Below are positions 16,636 through 25,303 of a stretch of DNA of 64,000 nt, piece by piece. The notes under the pieces were generated by a model. It saw only the letters and a program-made list of their open reading frames with translations. It did no database searches and was not told where the DNA came from. The stretch's first letter is position 1. Every line of letters begins with the position of its first letter. Made by a program: the position numbers and the translations under genes. This DNA is from Streptomyces hilarionis. Lineage in GTDB: Bacteria; Actinomycetota; Actinomycetes; Streptomycetales; Streptomycetaceae. The stretch spans positions 32,785-96,784 of the forward strand of contig NZ_JAHHIT010000043.1 in assembly GCF_024539675.1 (NCBI RefSeq), in the 5' to 3' direction.

Positions 16636-19314
16636 TCACCCGCCGGGGCCTCCGAAGAAGCCGCCGTTTGTGTTGCCTCTGTTGTCTCCCTGGGACTCGG
16701 ACGGGCTGGGTGAGGGGCTTGTGTCTCCCGTGCCGCCGTTGCCATTGCCGTTGCTCGTGCCGCCGTCGTTCTGACAGCCGAAGAACTTGTTGCAGGTCTC
16801 GGACGCCGACGGTGACGGCTCGACCGCAGACTTGCTCGGCGACGGGGAAGGCGACGGCTTCTCCTCCTCGGTCTCGGTGGCCGAGGGAGTCGGGGTCGGC
16901 GACGGTTCCGCGTTGACGACCTCACCGATGGGCTGGGGCTCCGGGAAGTCCTTCGCCGGCGTGCCCTTCAGCGCATCGAGCATGTAGTCGTGCCAGATCT
17001 GCGCCGGGAACGAGGCGCCGTGGATCTTCTTCTGGCCACCGGTACCGAACATCTTCAGGAACGTACGGTCCTTCTTGGACTCGTCGTCGTCGTAGCGGAA
17101 CATCGTGACCGCCGTCGACAGCTGCGGGGTGTAGCCCACGAACCATGCCGACTTGTTGCCGTCGGTGGTACCGGTCTTGCCCGCGACCTCACGGCCCGGC
17201 AGCTGGGCGTTGGTGCCGGTGCCCTTCTCGACCACGGTCTTCAGGACGTCGGTCACGTTGTCGGCGACCTTGTCCGTGAACGCCTGCTGCGTCTGGGTCT
17301 TGTGCGTGAAGATCTGGCCCTTCTCGCTCGTGACCTTCTCCACCGAGTACGGATCGCGCTGCTTGCCGCTGGCGGCGAAGGTGGCGTAGGCGCCGGCCAT
17401 CCGGATCGCGCTCGGGTCGGAGATGCCGATCGAGAACGACGGGAAGCCGCTGTTGGTCAGGCTGGACTCCTTCAGGCCCGCCTTGACGGCGGAGTCCTTC
17501 ACCTTGTCCAGACCGACGTCCATGCCGAGCTGCACGAAGGCGGAGTTCACGGACTCGCGCATCGCCTCCCTCAGGTCGATCTTGTAGTCGGGCGGGTTCC
17601 CCAGAGAGACGTTGCCGTCATTGGTCTGGAGCCACTCCTCGCCCTTCTCGTTCTTCCAGATCGAGTCGTCGTAGTTCCTGATCTTGAGCTTGTTCTGTCC
17701 GCTGAACAGGCTCTTCGGCGAGACGATGGTGCGCTCGTCCTGGGCCTGCGAGGACCCCAGGTCCGGGTCGCGCACGCCCCAGGTCATCGCGGCGGCCAGC
17801 ACGAACGGCTTGAACGTCGAACCGACCTGGGCGCCGGTCTGGTCGGCGTTGTCCGTGAAGTGCTTGGTCGCGTCCTCACCGCCGTAGATGGCCCGGATGG
17901 CGCCGGTGTCCGGCTCCACGGAGGCCCCGCCGAACTGCACGTGCGTGTCCGTGTCGGGGCGCTGCTCCGGCTTGATGTTGGCGTCCCGGACCTTCTTCAC
18001 CGACGCCTGCAACTGGTTGACCTTGTTCTTGTCGAAGGTCGTGTAGATCGAGAAGCCGCCCTGCTGCAGCGTGTCCTGGGTGACCCCGGTCTCCTTGCTG
18101 TGGGTCACCAGGTAACCGTTGGCCAGGTCGACGAGGTAGCCGATCTGGCCCTTCAGATCGGTGTTCGACCGGGGGTTCTGCCACTTGGGGAGCGTGCTGT
18201 ACTTCGCCCGCACCGACGCGTCGAGATGGCCGTACTCGACCATCTTGTCGAGGGTGTCCTGCATCTGGCGCAGGGCCCGCTTGCTGTTGGCCGCGGGCGT
18301 GGCGCCGACCGAGTCGACGGACGTCGCGCCCGCCGGGTCGTAGTACGTGGCGCCCTTCAGCATGGCCGCGAGGAACGCGCACTCACCCGGGTCGAGCTTG
18401 ATCGCGTCCTTGTTGAAGTAGGCGCGCGCGGCGGCCTGGATCCCGTAGGCGTTGCGCCCGTAGTACGCGGAGTTCAGGTAGCCGGCCATGATCTGGTCCT
18501 TGTCGACCTCCGCGCCCACCTTTATGGACACGAAGATCTCCTTGAACTTGCGGGAGATCGTCTGCGACTGGTCGTTCAGCATGGCGTTCTTGACGTACTG
18601 CTGGGTGATCGTGGAGCCACCCTGCGTCTGGCCGCCCCGGGCCATGTTGAACACGGCGCGGGCGATGCCCTTGGGGTCGATGCCGCTGTCGTCGTAGAAG
18701 GTCTTGTTCTCCTGCGAGATCACCGCCCAGCGCATCTCCTCCGGGATCTGCGAGAGGTCGATGTTCTGCCGGTTCGTCTCACCACCGGTGGCAACCATCT
18801 GGCTGCCGTCCTTCCAGTAGTAGACGTTGTTCTGCGCCGTGGCCGTCTTGGCGATGTCCGGGATGCCGACCATGGCGTACCCGATGCCCGCGACGGCCAC
18901 CAGGCTGCCGACGAAACCGACGAACAGACCCGCGACGAGCTTCCACGAGGGCATCCAGCGCTGCCAGCCGTACTTGTCGGCGCGCGGGTAGTCGATCAGG
19001 CGCTTGCGGTCCGGGGCCGAGCGTCCTCTGCCCCGTCCGGGGCCGCTCTGACCGCCGCGGCGGCCCGCCGCGGGCTCGGCTGCTCTGCGCCTGCTGCCGC
19101 CCGCACTCCTCTGGGACTCGCGTCGGGCGTCGGCGCGGCTGCCGATCGGCTGGTCCTCGCCTCCGGTTCCATGGCCCAACCCGTAGTCGGCAGGCGTTCC
19201 GGTGGCGCCTCGCGGTGCCGCGCGGCGGCCGGAGGACGCACCGGACTGGCCGCGTCGGGCCGCGGCACGTCCGCCTCCCTGCGGCTGCGGCGGTTTGCGA
19301 CGGTGCTCGCTCAT
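16636..19314 (-). CDS. Class A penicillin-binding protein
   Basis: 892 residues, a bifunctional peptidoglycan synthase. A long basic Arg/Gly/Pro-rich cytoplasmic region (1-122) precedes one transmembrane anchor (about 125-150). The glycosyltransferase 51 domain shows the catalytic Glu in QENKTFYDDSGID (E202) and GGSTITQQ (232-239). The transpeptidase domain shows S499-T-F-K, S588-V-N and K713-T-G. The last 90 residues are Ser/Pro/Thr-rich with two cysteines (TCNKFFGCQ), a wall-embedded tail common in streptomycete PBPs. ATG 19314 has GAGGAG 10 nt upstream. The role is extending and cross-linking the wall during tip growth or sporulation; which, is not visible. Confidence 0.95.
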   Translation of the reverse strand: MSEHRRKPPQPQGGGRAAARRGQSGASSGRRAAPRGATGTPADYGLGHGTGGEDQPIGSRADARRESQRSAGGSRRRAAEPAAGRRGGQSGPGRGRGRSAPDRKRLIDYPRADKYGWQRWMPSWKLVAGLFVGFVGSLVAVAGIGYAMVGIPDIAKTATAQNNVYYWKDGSQMVATGGETNRQNIDLSQIPEEMRWAVISQENKTFYDDSGIDPKGIARAVFNMARGGQTQGGSTITQQYVKNAMLNDQSQTISRKFKEIFVSIKVGAEVDKDQIMAGYLNSAYYGRNAYGIQAAARAYFNKDAIKLDPGECAFLAAMLKGATYYDPAGATSVDSVGATPAANSKRALRQMQDTLDKMVEYGHLDASVRAKYSTLPKWQNPRSNTDLKGQIGYLVDLANGYLVTHSKETGVTQDTLQQGGFSIYTTFDKNKVNQLQASVKKVRDANIKPEQRPDTDTHVQFGGASVEPDTGAIRAIYGGEDATKHFTDNADQTGAQVGSTFKPFVLAAAMTWGVRDPDLGSSQAQDERTIVSPKSLFSGQNKLKIRNYDDSIWKNEKGEEWLQTNDGNVSLGNPPDYKIDLREAMRESVNSAFVQLGMDVGLDKVKDSAVKAGLKESSLTNSGFPSFSIGISDPSAIRMAGAYATFAASGKQRDPYSVEKVTSEKGQIFTHKTQTQQAFTDKVADNVTDVLKTVVEKGTGTNAQLPGREVAGKTGTTDGNKSAWFVGYTPQLSTAVTMFRYDDDESKKDRTFLKMFGTGGQKKIHGASFPAQIWHDYMLDALKGTPAKDFPEPQPIGEVVNAEPSPTPTPSATETEEEKPSPSPSPSKSAVEPSPSASETCNKFFGCQNDGGTSNGNGNGGTGDTSPSPSPSESQGDNRGNTNGGFFGGPGG

Positions 19315-19666
19315 CGAACGATTACTCCTCGGGCAGGCGCATCCGTGCGCGCCTGGAAAAGGCGGCTGGTTTCCTGTCCCCCCGATGTACGGATGCGGTC
19401 GCTTGCGCATTCACCCGTACGGCACCGAGGACCTCGACGCCCCCCGGCGTCTCATGGGTCCCGGTGGTGTGCATGGCGCACAGACTACGCACCGCCAAAA
19501 CCTGCCCAGCCCTGAAGTTCACCCCAAATCAGGCAAGTCGCCTGCAACGAATCAGTGATGTGATCCCGTTCACCATCCCCCCTCTTGTCGCATCCGGAAG
19601 GCCGTTCTATCGTCTAGATGTATCGAGTCGATACATCAGCGCGGCATAAGGCGAGAGGAGGCGACG
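19315..19666. other. PBP-padR divergent intergenic region
   Basis: 352 nt with no gene seen. It contains the PadR-type palindrome at 19617-19637 and the padR ribosome binding site (GAGAGGAGG). Promoter elements for the PBP gene could not be fixed. Confidence 0.6.
19617..19637. promoter_or_regulatory. PadR-type operator palindrome
   Basis: GATGTATCGA (19617-19626) and TCGATACATC (19628-19637) form a perfect 10-bp inverted repeat around one central G, 30 nt upstream of padR. PadR-family repressors bind ATGTAT/ATACAT inverted repeats, and the site overlaps the TAGATG hexamer (19615-19620), a possible -10. Autoregulation is the simplest reading. Confidence 0.75.
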
Positions 19667-20350
19667 ATGAGCCGGCGTTCCGGCATCCTTGAGTTCGCCG
19701 TCCTCGGCCTGCTGCGCGAGTCCCCCATGCACGGCTACGAGCTGCGCAAACGACTCAATACGTCTTTGGGCGTGTTCCGTGCGTTCAGCTACGGCACGCT
19801 CTACCCCTGCCTCAAGACGCTGGTCGCCAACGGCTGGTTGATCGAGGAGCCGGGGAGCACCCCGGAGGACGCCCTCGCCGCTCCACTCGCAGGGCGACGC
19901 GCCAAGATCGTCTATCGGTTGACGGCGGAGGGCAAGGAGCATTTCGAGGAGCTCCTGTCCCAGACGGGTCCCGACGCGTACGAGGACGAGACCTTCGCCG
20001 CTCGTTTCGCCTTCTTCGGCCAGACGTCCCGTGATGTGCGCATGCGCGTGCTGGAGGGGCGTCGCAGCCGGCTGGAGGAACGTCTGGAGAAGATGCGCTC
20101 CTCTCTGGCACGCACCCGGGAGCGCCTCGACGACTACACGCTTGAGCTCCAGCGCCACGGAATGGAGTCCGTGGAGCGCGAAGTGCGCTGGCTGAACGAG
20201 CTCATCGAGAGCGAGCGGGCCGGACGGGACCTGAAGGGTCCACCGTCCGGGGGGTCCGCTCAGCAGCACACCACATCTGGATCGACGGGCGGCCTGCCCC
20301 GCCCCGGGGACACCCCCGGGACGGATTCGCCCGACGAAACCGCCACGTGA
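19667..20350 (+). CDS. PadR family transcriptional regulator
   Basis: 227 residues. The winged helix [29 protein letters not shown] and the [18 protein letters not shown] recognition region are classical PadR. A C-terminal dimerisation coiled coil (about 125-190, e.g. [30 protein letters not shown]) makes it a long PadR-s1/AcrR-like form. The last 35 residues are a Gly/Ser/Thr/Pro-rich tail. Its own operator candidate lies 30 nt upstream. The ino1 gene follows 44 nt downstream on the same strand, the usual streptomycete arrangement, so it may control inositol-phosphate synthesis. Confidence 0.93.
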   Translation: MSRRSGILEFAVLGLLRESPMHGYELRKRLNTSLGVFRAFSYGTLYPCLKTLVANGWLIEEPGSTPEDALAAPLAGRRAKIVYRLTAEGKEHFEELLSQTGPDAYEDETFAARFAFFGQTSRDVRMRVLEGRRSRLEERLEKMRSSLARTRERLDDYTLELQRHGMESVEREVRWLNELIESERAGRDLKGPPSGGSAQQHTTSGSTGGLPRPGDTPGTDSPDETAT

Positions 20351-20394
20351 GCGCCTGTTCAGGGCCTCACTCGTACACACAGGGAGCAACCGGA

Positions 20395-21477
20395 ATGGGT
20401 TCGGTTCGCGTAGCCATCGTCGGCGTGGGCAACTGCGCGGCGTCACTGGTGCAGGGCGTCGAGTACTACAAGGACGCCGACCCGGCGACCAAGGTCCCGG
20501 GCCTGATGCACGTGCAGTTCGGGGACTACCACGTCGGTGACGTCGAGTTCGTCGCCGCCTTCGACGTCGACGCGAAGAAGGTCGGCCTCGACCTCTCGGA
20601 CGCCATCGGTGCCAGCGAGAACAACACCATCAAGATCTGCGACGTCCCGAACAAGGGCGTCACGGTCCAGCGTGGTCACACCCTCGACGGTCTCGGCAAG
20701 TACTACCGCGAGACCATCGAGGAGTCCGCCGAGACGCCGGTCGACGTGGTGCAGGTCCTCAAGGACAAGCAGGTCGACGTTCTCGTCTGCTACCTGCCCG
20801 TCGGTTCCGAGGACGCGGCGAAGTTCTACGCCCAGGCCGCCATCGACGCCAAGGTCGCCTTCGTCAACGCCCTCCCGGTCTTCATCGCCGGCACCAAGGA
20901 GTGGGCGGACAAGTTCACCGAGGCGGGCGTCCCGATCGTCGGCGACGACATCAAGTCCCAGGTCGGCGCCACCATCACGCACCGTGTGATGGCGAAGCTG
21001 TTCGAAGACCGCGGTGTCCGTCTCGAGCGCACCATGCAGCTCAACGTCGGCGGCAACATGGACTTCAAGAACATGCTGGAGCGCGACCGCCTCGAGTCCA
21101 AGAAGATCTCGAAGACGCAGGCCGTCACCTCGCAGATCCCCGACCGCGACCTGGGCGAGAAGAACGTCCACATCGGTCCGTCGGACTACGTGGCCTGGCT
21201 GGACGACCGCAAGTGGGCGTACGTCCGTCTCGAGGGCCGTGCCTTCGGTGACGTTCCGCTGAACCTGGAGTACAAGCTCGAGGTCTGGGACTCCCCGAAC
21301 TCCGCGGGTGTCATCATCGACGCCCTGCGCGCCGCGAAGATCGCCAAGGACCGCGGCATCGGCGGCCCCATCCTGTCGGCGTCGAGCTACTTCATGAAGT
21401 CCCCGCCGGTGCAGTACTTCGACGACGAGGCGTACGCCAACGTCGAGAAGTTCATCCGCGGCGAGGTCGAGCGCTAA
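20395..21477 (+). CDS. ino1: Inositol-3-phosphate (myo-inositol-1-phosphate) synthase
   Basis: 360 residues, the actinobacterial short form. The NAD-binding Rossmann motif [16 protein letters not shown] lies at the N-terminus, and the central catalytic region includes [15 protein letters not shown] and [26 protein letters not shown], conserved in the family. It converts glucose-6-phosphate to inositol phosphate, the precursor of phosphatidylinositol and mycothiol. ATG 20395 is chosen because AGGGAGCAACCGGA lies just before it and the Rossmann strand follows at once. A strong hairpin terminator lies 39 nt after the stop. Confidence 0.97.
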   Translation: MGSVRVAIVGVGNCAASLVQGVEYYKDADPATKVPGLMHVQFGDYHVGDVEFVAAFDVDAKKVGLDLSDAIGASENNTIKICDVPNKGVTVQRGHTLDGLGKYYRETIEESAETPVDVVQVLKDKQVDVLVCYLPVGSEDAAKFYAQAAIDAKVAFVNALPVFIAGTKEWADKFTEAGVPIVGDDIKSQVGATITHRVMAKLFEDRGVRLERTMQLNVGGNMDFKNMLERDRLESKKISKTQAVTSQIPDRDLGEKNVHIGPSDYVAWLDDRKWAYVRLEGRAFGDVPLNLEYKLEVWDSPNSAGVIIDALRAAKIAKDRGIGGPILSASSYFMKSPPVQYFDDEAYANVEKFIRGEVER

Positions 21478-21515
21478 CCCGACCCGTACGGAAAATTCGC
21501 TCCTGCCAGGGCTGA

Positions 21516-21551
21516 GAAGGGTCCCCGGGTCCAGTGACCCGGGGACCCTTC
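21516..21551 (+). terminator. Hairpin terminator of ino1
   Basis: Perfect 16-bp stem beginning GAAGGGTCCCCGGGTC (21516-21531), loop CAGT, complement 21536-21551. Confidence 0.88.
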
Positions 21552-21571
21552 CCGTATGTGAGGCTGTGCCC

Positions 21572-22846
21572 ATGGCCGCCCGTGATCTGCGTGTTCTGCT
21601 GTGCCTGAGGAACTTCCGGCGCCTGCTCGCCGTTCGGCTGCTCTCCCAGTGCGCGGACGGCGTCTTCCAGGTCGCGCTCGCCACCTACGTGGTGTTCTCG
21701 CCGGAGAAGCAGACCTCGGCCACCGCGATCGCCTCGGCCATGGCGGTCCTGCTGCTGCCCTACTCGCTGGTCGGGCCCTTCGCCGGGGTTCTGCTGGACC
21801 GTTGGCGTCGCCGGCAGGTCCTCCTGCACGGCAATCTGCTGCGGGCCCTGCTGGCCTCGGTGACGGCTGTCCTGATGATCAGCCAGGTTCCCGACCAGCT
21901 CTTCTACGCCTCGGCGCTCTGCGTGACCGCGGTCAACCGCTTCGTCCTCGCCGGACTGTCGGCCGCTCTGCCGCGGGTGGTCGACGACCAGCGGCTGGTG
22001 ACGGCCAACTCCCTTTCGCCGACGGCCGGGACGCTCGCGGCGGTCGCGGGCGGCGGTCTCGCCTTCGTCGTCCGGCTGCTGGTCGCGGACACCGACGCGG
22101 CCGTGGTGCTGCTGGCGTGCGCGTTGTATCTGTGCGCCGCGCTGGTGTCCCTGTCGATGGCCGTGGAGCTGCTCGGCCCCGATGACGTGCTCGGCAGGCC
22201 CGGGCTCCTGGCCGCTGTCCGGGGGACCGCCCGCGGCCTCTCGGCCGGCGTACGTCACCTCGCCGAACCCCGGCGCACGGAGGCCGCCTGGGCGCTCGGC
22301 GCGATCGCGTTGATGCGGTTCTGCTACGGCGCCCTGACCGTCATGGTGCTGATGCTGTGCCGGTACGCCTGGTCGTCCGACCCGGACGACGGGCTGGCGC
22401 TCCTGGGGGTGGCGGTGGGCGTCTCCGGCGCCGGCTTCTTCGTCGCGGCGGTGGTGACCCCGTGGGCGGCGGAGCGGCTCGGCCCGATCGGCTGGATCGC
22501 CGTCTGTGCCGCGGTCGCCGCGGTTCTGGAACTCGCCCTGATGCTTCCGTTCGCTCAGCTCACCACGTTCGTGGCCGCGTTCGTCCTGGGGCTGGTCACC
22601 CAGGGCGCGAAGATCGCGACCGACACCGTCGTCCAGTCCTGCGTGGCGGACGGCTTCCGCGGCCGGATCTTCTCGCTCTACGACGTCCTGTTCAACGTCG
22701 CGTTCGTCGGCGCGGCGGGTGTCGCCGCCCTGATGCTGCCCGCTGACGGACGCTCACCGGCCCTGGTGGTCACGGTCGCCGTTATTTACGGAGCAGTTGC
22801 TGGTGCTATGGCCCGCTTTGCACGAGGGAGAGTGTCACATCAATGA
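21572..22846 (+). CDS. MFS transporter
   Basis: 424 residues, 12 predicted transmembrane helices. The N-terminal half reads RNFRRLLAVRLLSQCADGVFQVALATYVVF, the pattern of the MFS_1/MefA-like DHA3 group, with the loop DRWRRRQVLLHGNLLR after TM2 carrying the D-R-x-x-R-R signature. The substrate is unknown; conserved placement beside ino1 is not enough to suggest one. ATG 21572 is used since AGG is 8 nt upstream; the GTG at 21566 has no room for a ribosome site. Confidence 0.88.
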   Translation: MAARDLRVLLCLRNFRRLLAVRLLSQCADGVFQVALATYVVFSPEKQTSATAIASAMAVLLLPYSLVGPFAGVLLDRWRRRQVLLHGNLLRALLASVTAVLMISQVPDQLFYASALCVTAVNRFVLAGLSAALPRVVDDQRLVTANSLSPTAGTLAAVAGGGLAFVVRLLVADTDAAVVLLACALYLCAALVSLSMAVELLGPDDVLGRPGLLAAVRGTARGLSAGVRHLAEPRRTEAAWALGAIALMRFCYGALTVMVLMLCRYAWSSDPDDGLALLGVAVGVSGAGFFVAAVVTPWAAERLGPIGWIAVCAAVAAVLELALMLPFAQLTTFVAAFVLGLVTQGAKIATDTVVQSCVADGFRGRIFSLYDVLFNVAFVGAAGVAALMLPADGRSPALVVTVAVIYGAVAGAMARFARGRVSHQ

Positions 22847-22956
22847 CACAGACTCCCTCTCGGCTACAAGGTTGTCAGTGGGGCCCGGTAACTTACGTGC
22901 GTCTTACGTCGCGAGTGATTTCGCGCCACGTCCAAGTTTTCTAGGGGGACCCCCAA

Positions 22957-23472
22957 GTGTCGACTCCGCCGCCCCAGGGCCAGAACCCGTTCGCGCAGCC
23001 GGGCCAGCAGCCCTACGGCCAGCCCCAGGGTCAGGCTCCGTACCCGCCGCAGGGCGGCTACCCCCAGCAGCCCGGCCAGCCCGGCTACCCCACCGCTCCT
23101 TACGGCGGGGTCCCCCCGGAGCAGCCCCGCCGCAAGGTCAGCTTCAAGCTGATCAAGAACATCGTCATCGTGCTGGCCGTCGTCGGCGTGGGCATCGGCG
23201 CGTACATATCCAGCCAGGACGACGCCAACACGGCGGCGGTCGGCGACTGCATGCACCGCGGCAACAGCGACAACGACAACCCCGACCTCGAGGTCGTCAA
23301 GTGCGACTCCACGCAGGCGCAGTACATCGTGCTGGCCAAGGTCAAGGGCACGTACTCGCAGCTCACCGCCGACAGCAAGTGCCAGGCCGAAGCGAAGGAC
23401 TTCCAGTACTCGTACACCGAGAGCGGTGACGGCGACAACTTCCTGCTCTGCCTGAAGGACTACAAGAAGTAA
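22957..23472 (+). CDS. LppU/SCO3897-like membrane-anchored extracellular protein
   Basis: 171 residues. A Pro/Gln/Gly/Tyr-rich cytoplasmic leader (1-56, with PYGQPQ-type repeats) precedes a basic stretch and one transmembrane helix (about 65-85). The outer domain (about 90-171) carries four cysteines (GDCMHRG, VKCDST, SKCQAE, LLCLKD) likely to form two disulphides. The domain resembles the LppU/SCO3897 family of unknown function. GTG 22957 is preceded by AGGGGG. It converges on the CCA-adding enzyme gene across two parS palindromes. Confidence 0.8.
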   Translation: MSTPPPQGQNPFAQPGQQPYGQPQGQAPYPPQGGYPQQPGQPGYPTAPYGGVPPEQPRRKVSFKLIKNIVIVLAVVGVGIGAYISSQDDANTAAVGDCMHRGNSDNDNPDLEVVKCDSTQAQYIVLAKVKGTYSQLTADSKCQAEAKDFQYSYTESGDGDNFLLCLKDYKK

Positions 23473-23494
23473 GGCAGACGCGAACAGGGGCGGT

Positions 23495-23508
23495 GTTTCA
23501 CGTGAAAC
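23495..23508. other. parS: parS site in a 32-bp perfect palindrome
   Basis: Exact core. Perfect symmetry runs from 23486 to 23517 (AGGGGCGGT on the left, ACCGCCCCT on the right), 14 nt after the upstream stop codon, in a convergent interval. Confidence 0.95.
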
Positions 23509-23547
23509 ACCGCCCCTACGCATGTCCGGCCAGCCATGCGGGGGCTT

Positions 23548-23561
23548 GTTTCACGTGAAAC
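23548..23561. other. parS: parS site in a 32-bp near-perfect palindrome
   Basis: Exact core with symmetry over 23539-23570 broken by one mismatch pair (23546/23563). It lies 20 nt from the stop of the convergent pcnA gene. Confidence 0.95.
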
Positions 23562-23580
23562 ATGCCCCCGTCGCACAGCC

Positions 23581-25047
23581 TCAGTTCTGCTCGGCCCACC
23601 ACTCCTTGAGGGCCGCCACCGCCGCGTCGTACTCCATCGGTCCGTTCTCCAGCCGCAGTTCCAGCAGATGCTTGTACGCCTTGCCGATGGCAGGGCCGGG
23701 ACTGACGCCCAGGATGTCCATGATCTGGTTGCCGTCCAGATCGGGACGGATCGCGTCCAGCTCCTCCCGCTCCTTCAGCTGCGAGATGCGCTCCTCCAGC
23801 CCGTCGTAAGCGCGGGAGAGCGTGGCGGCCTTGCGCTTGTTACGCGTCGTGCAGTCCGAGCGCGTCAGCTTGTGGAGCCGTTCGAGCAGTGGTCCCGCAT
23901 CCCGTACATAACGGCGTACCGCGGAGTCGGTCCACTCACCCGTGCCGTACCCGTGGAAGCGCAGGTGGAGTTCGACCAGACGGGAGACGTCCTTCACCAG
24001 TTCGTTGGAGTACTTCAGGGCGGTCATCCGCTTCTTCGTCATCTTGGCGCCCACCACCTCGTGGTGGTGGAACGAGACGCGGCCGTCCTTCTCGAAGCGG
24101 CGGGTGCGCGGCTTGCCGATGTCGTGCAGCAGGGCGGCGAGCCGCAGGACGAGGTCCGGTCCTTCCTCCTCCAGCGCGATGGCCTGTTCGAGAACGATCA
24201 GGGTGTGCTCGTAGACGTCCTTGTGCCGGTGGTGCTCGTCGCTCTCCAGCCGCAGCGCCGGGAGCTCGGGCAGCACCCGCTCGGCGATGCCGGTGTCGAC
24301 CAGCAGGGAGAGTCCCTTGCGCGGGTGAGAGGAGAGGATCAGCTTGTTCAGCTCGTCCCGGACCCGCTCGGCCGAGACGATCCCGATCCGGTCGGACATC
24401 TCCTTCATCGCCGTGACGACGTCCGGAGCGACCTCGAAATCGAGCTGGGCGGCGAAACGGGCGGCACGCATCATCCGCAGCGGGTCGTCGGAGAAGGACT
24501 CCTCCGGGGTGCCCGGGGTGCGCAGCACACGCGCCGCGAGGTCGTCGAGGCCCCCGTGCGGGTCGATGAACTCCTTCTCCGGAAGGGCCACGGCCATCGC
24601 GTTCACCGTGAAGTCCCGTCGCACGAGATCCTGCTCGATGCTGGCGCCGTAGGAGACCTCGGGCTTGCGCGAGGTGCGGTCGTACGCCTCCGAGCGGTAG
24701 GTCGTGACCTCGATCTGGAAGCACCGGTCGATGTCTCCGACCCGGGCCTCCTTCTGGACGCCGACGGTGCCGAAGGCGATCCCGACCTCCCACACGGAGT
24801 CCGCCCACGGCCGCACGATCTTCAGGACGTCCTCGGGCCGGGCGTCCGTCGTGAAGTCCAGGTCATTGCCGAGCCGGCCGAGCAGCGCGTCCCGGACCGA
24901 GCCACCGACCAGGGCGAGGGAGAACCCGGCCTCCTGAAAGCGGCGGGCAAGGTCGTCGGCGACAGGGGCGACCCGCAGCAGTTCACTCACCGCACGGTGC
25001 TGCACCTGGCTGAGGGCACTGAGATTGTCTTCATTGGCGTTCGGCAC
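23581..25047 (-). CDS. pcnA: CCA-adding enzyme / tRNA nucleotidyltransferase
   Basis: 488 residues. Class II nucleotidyltransferase head: the nucleotide-binding LVGGSVRD (46-53) and metal-binding D62-L-D64, then RRDFTVNAMA and DPLRMMRAARFAAQL. A C-terminal HD domain (AALLHDIGKPRTR, HD at 308-309) could hydrolyse 2',3'-cyclic phosphates or pyrophosphate. The enzyme adds or repairs the 3' CCA of tRNA; the Streptomyces protein was long labelled PcnA. The tRNA-Ile gene in this window already encodes CCA, so repair is a likely role there. Whether it is CCA-adding or only A/CC-adding is not decidable by eye. Confidence 0.95.
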   Translation of the reverse strand: MPNANEDNLSALSQVQHRAVSELLRVAPVADDLARRFQEAGFSLALVGGSVRDALLGRLGNDLDFTTDARPEDVLKIVRPWADSVWEVGIAFGTVGVQKEARVGDIDRCFQIEVTTYRSEAYDRTSRKPEVSYGASIEQDLVRRDFTVNAMAVALPEKEFIDPHGGLDDLAARVLRTPGTPEESFSDDPLRMMRAARFAAQLDFEVAPDVVTAMKEMSDRIGIVSAERVRDELNKLILSSHPRKGLSLLVDTGIAERVLPELPALRLESDEHHRHKDVYEHTLIVLEQAIALEEEGPDLVLRLAALLHDIGKPRTRRFEKDGRVSFHHHEVVGAKMTKKRMTALKYSNELVKDVSRLVELHLRFHGYGTGEWTDSAVRRYVRDAGPLLERLHKLTRSDCTTRNKRKAATLSRAYDGLEERISQLKEREELDAIRPDLDGNQIMDILGVSPGPAIGKAYKHLLELRLENGPMEYDAAVAALKEWWAEQN

Positions 25048-25303
25048 AACAAAAGAGGGTACGTGGCCGCGCCAACCGGAGCCGCCCCGTTAAATGACCT
25101 CGGACACTCCTGCCGACAGGCGGCAAGACGGGTTTTTGGCCGCTTGGGCACCGCTTCTCCTTATATGCACACATAGAGGACGAGTCGACCATCGTCCGCG
25201 ATCTTGTGGAGCAGTCCGCGGCACTTCCCCTTAGCGCGCATCGTTACGATGCCTGGACGCACATTCCGACGACCACTGACGACGACGAGGGACGGGCGAA
25301 CGC

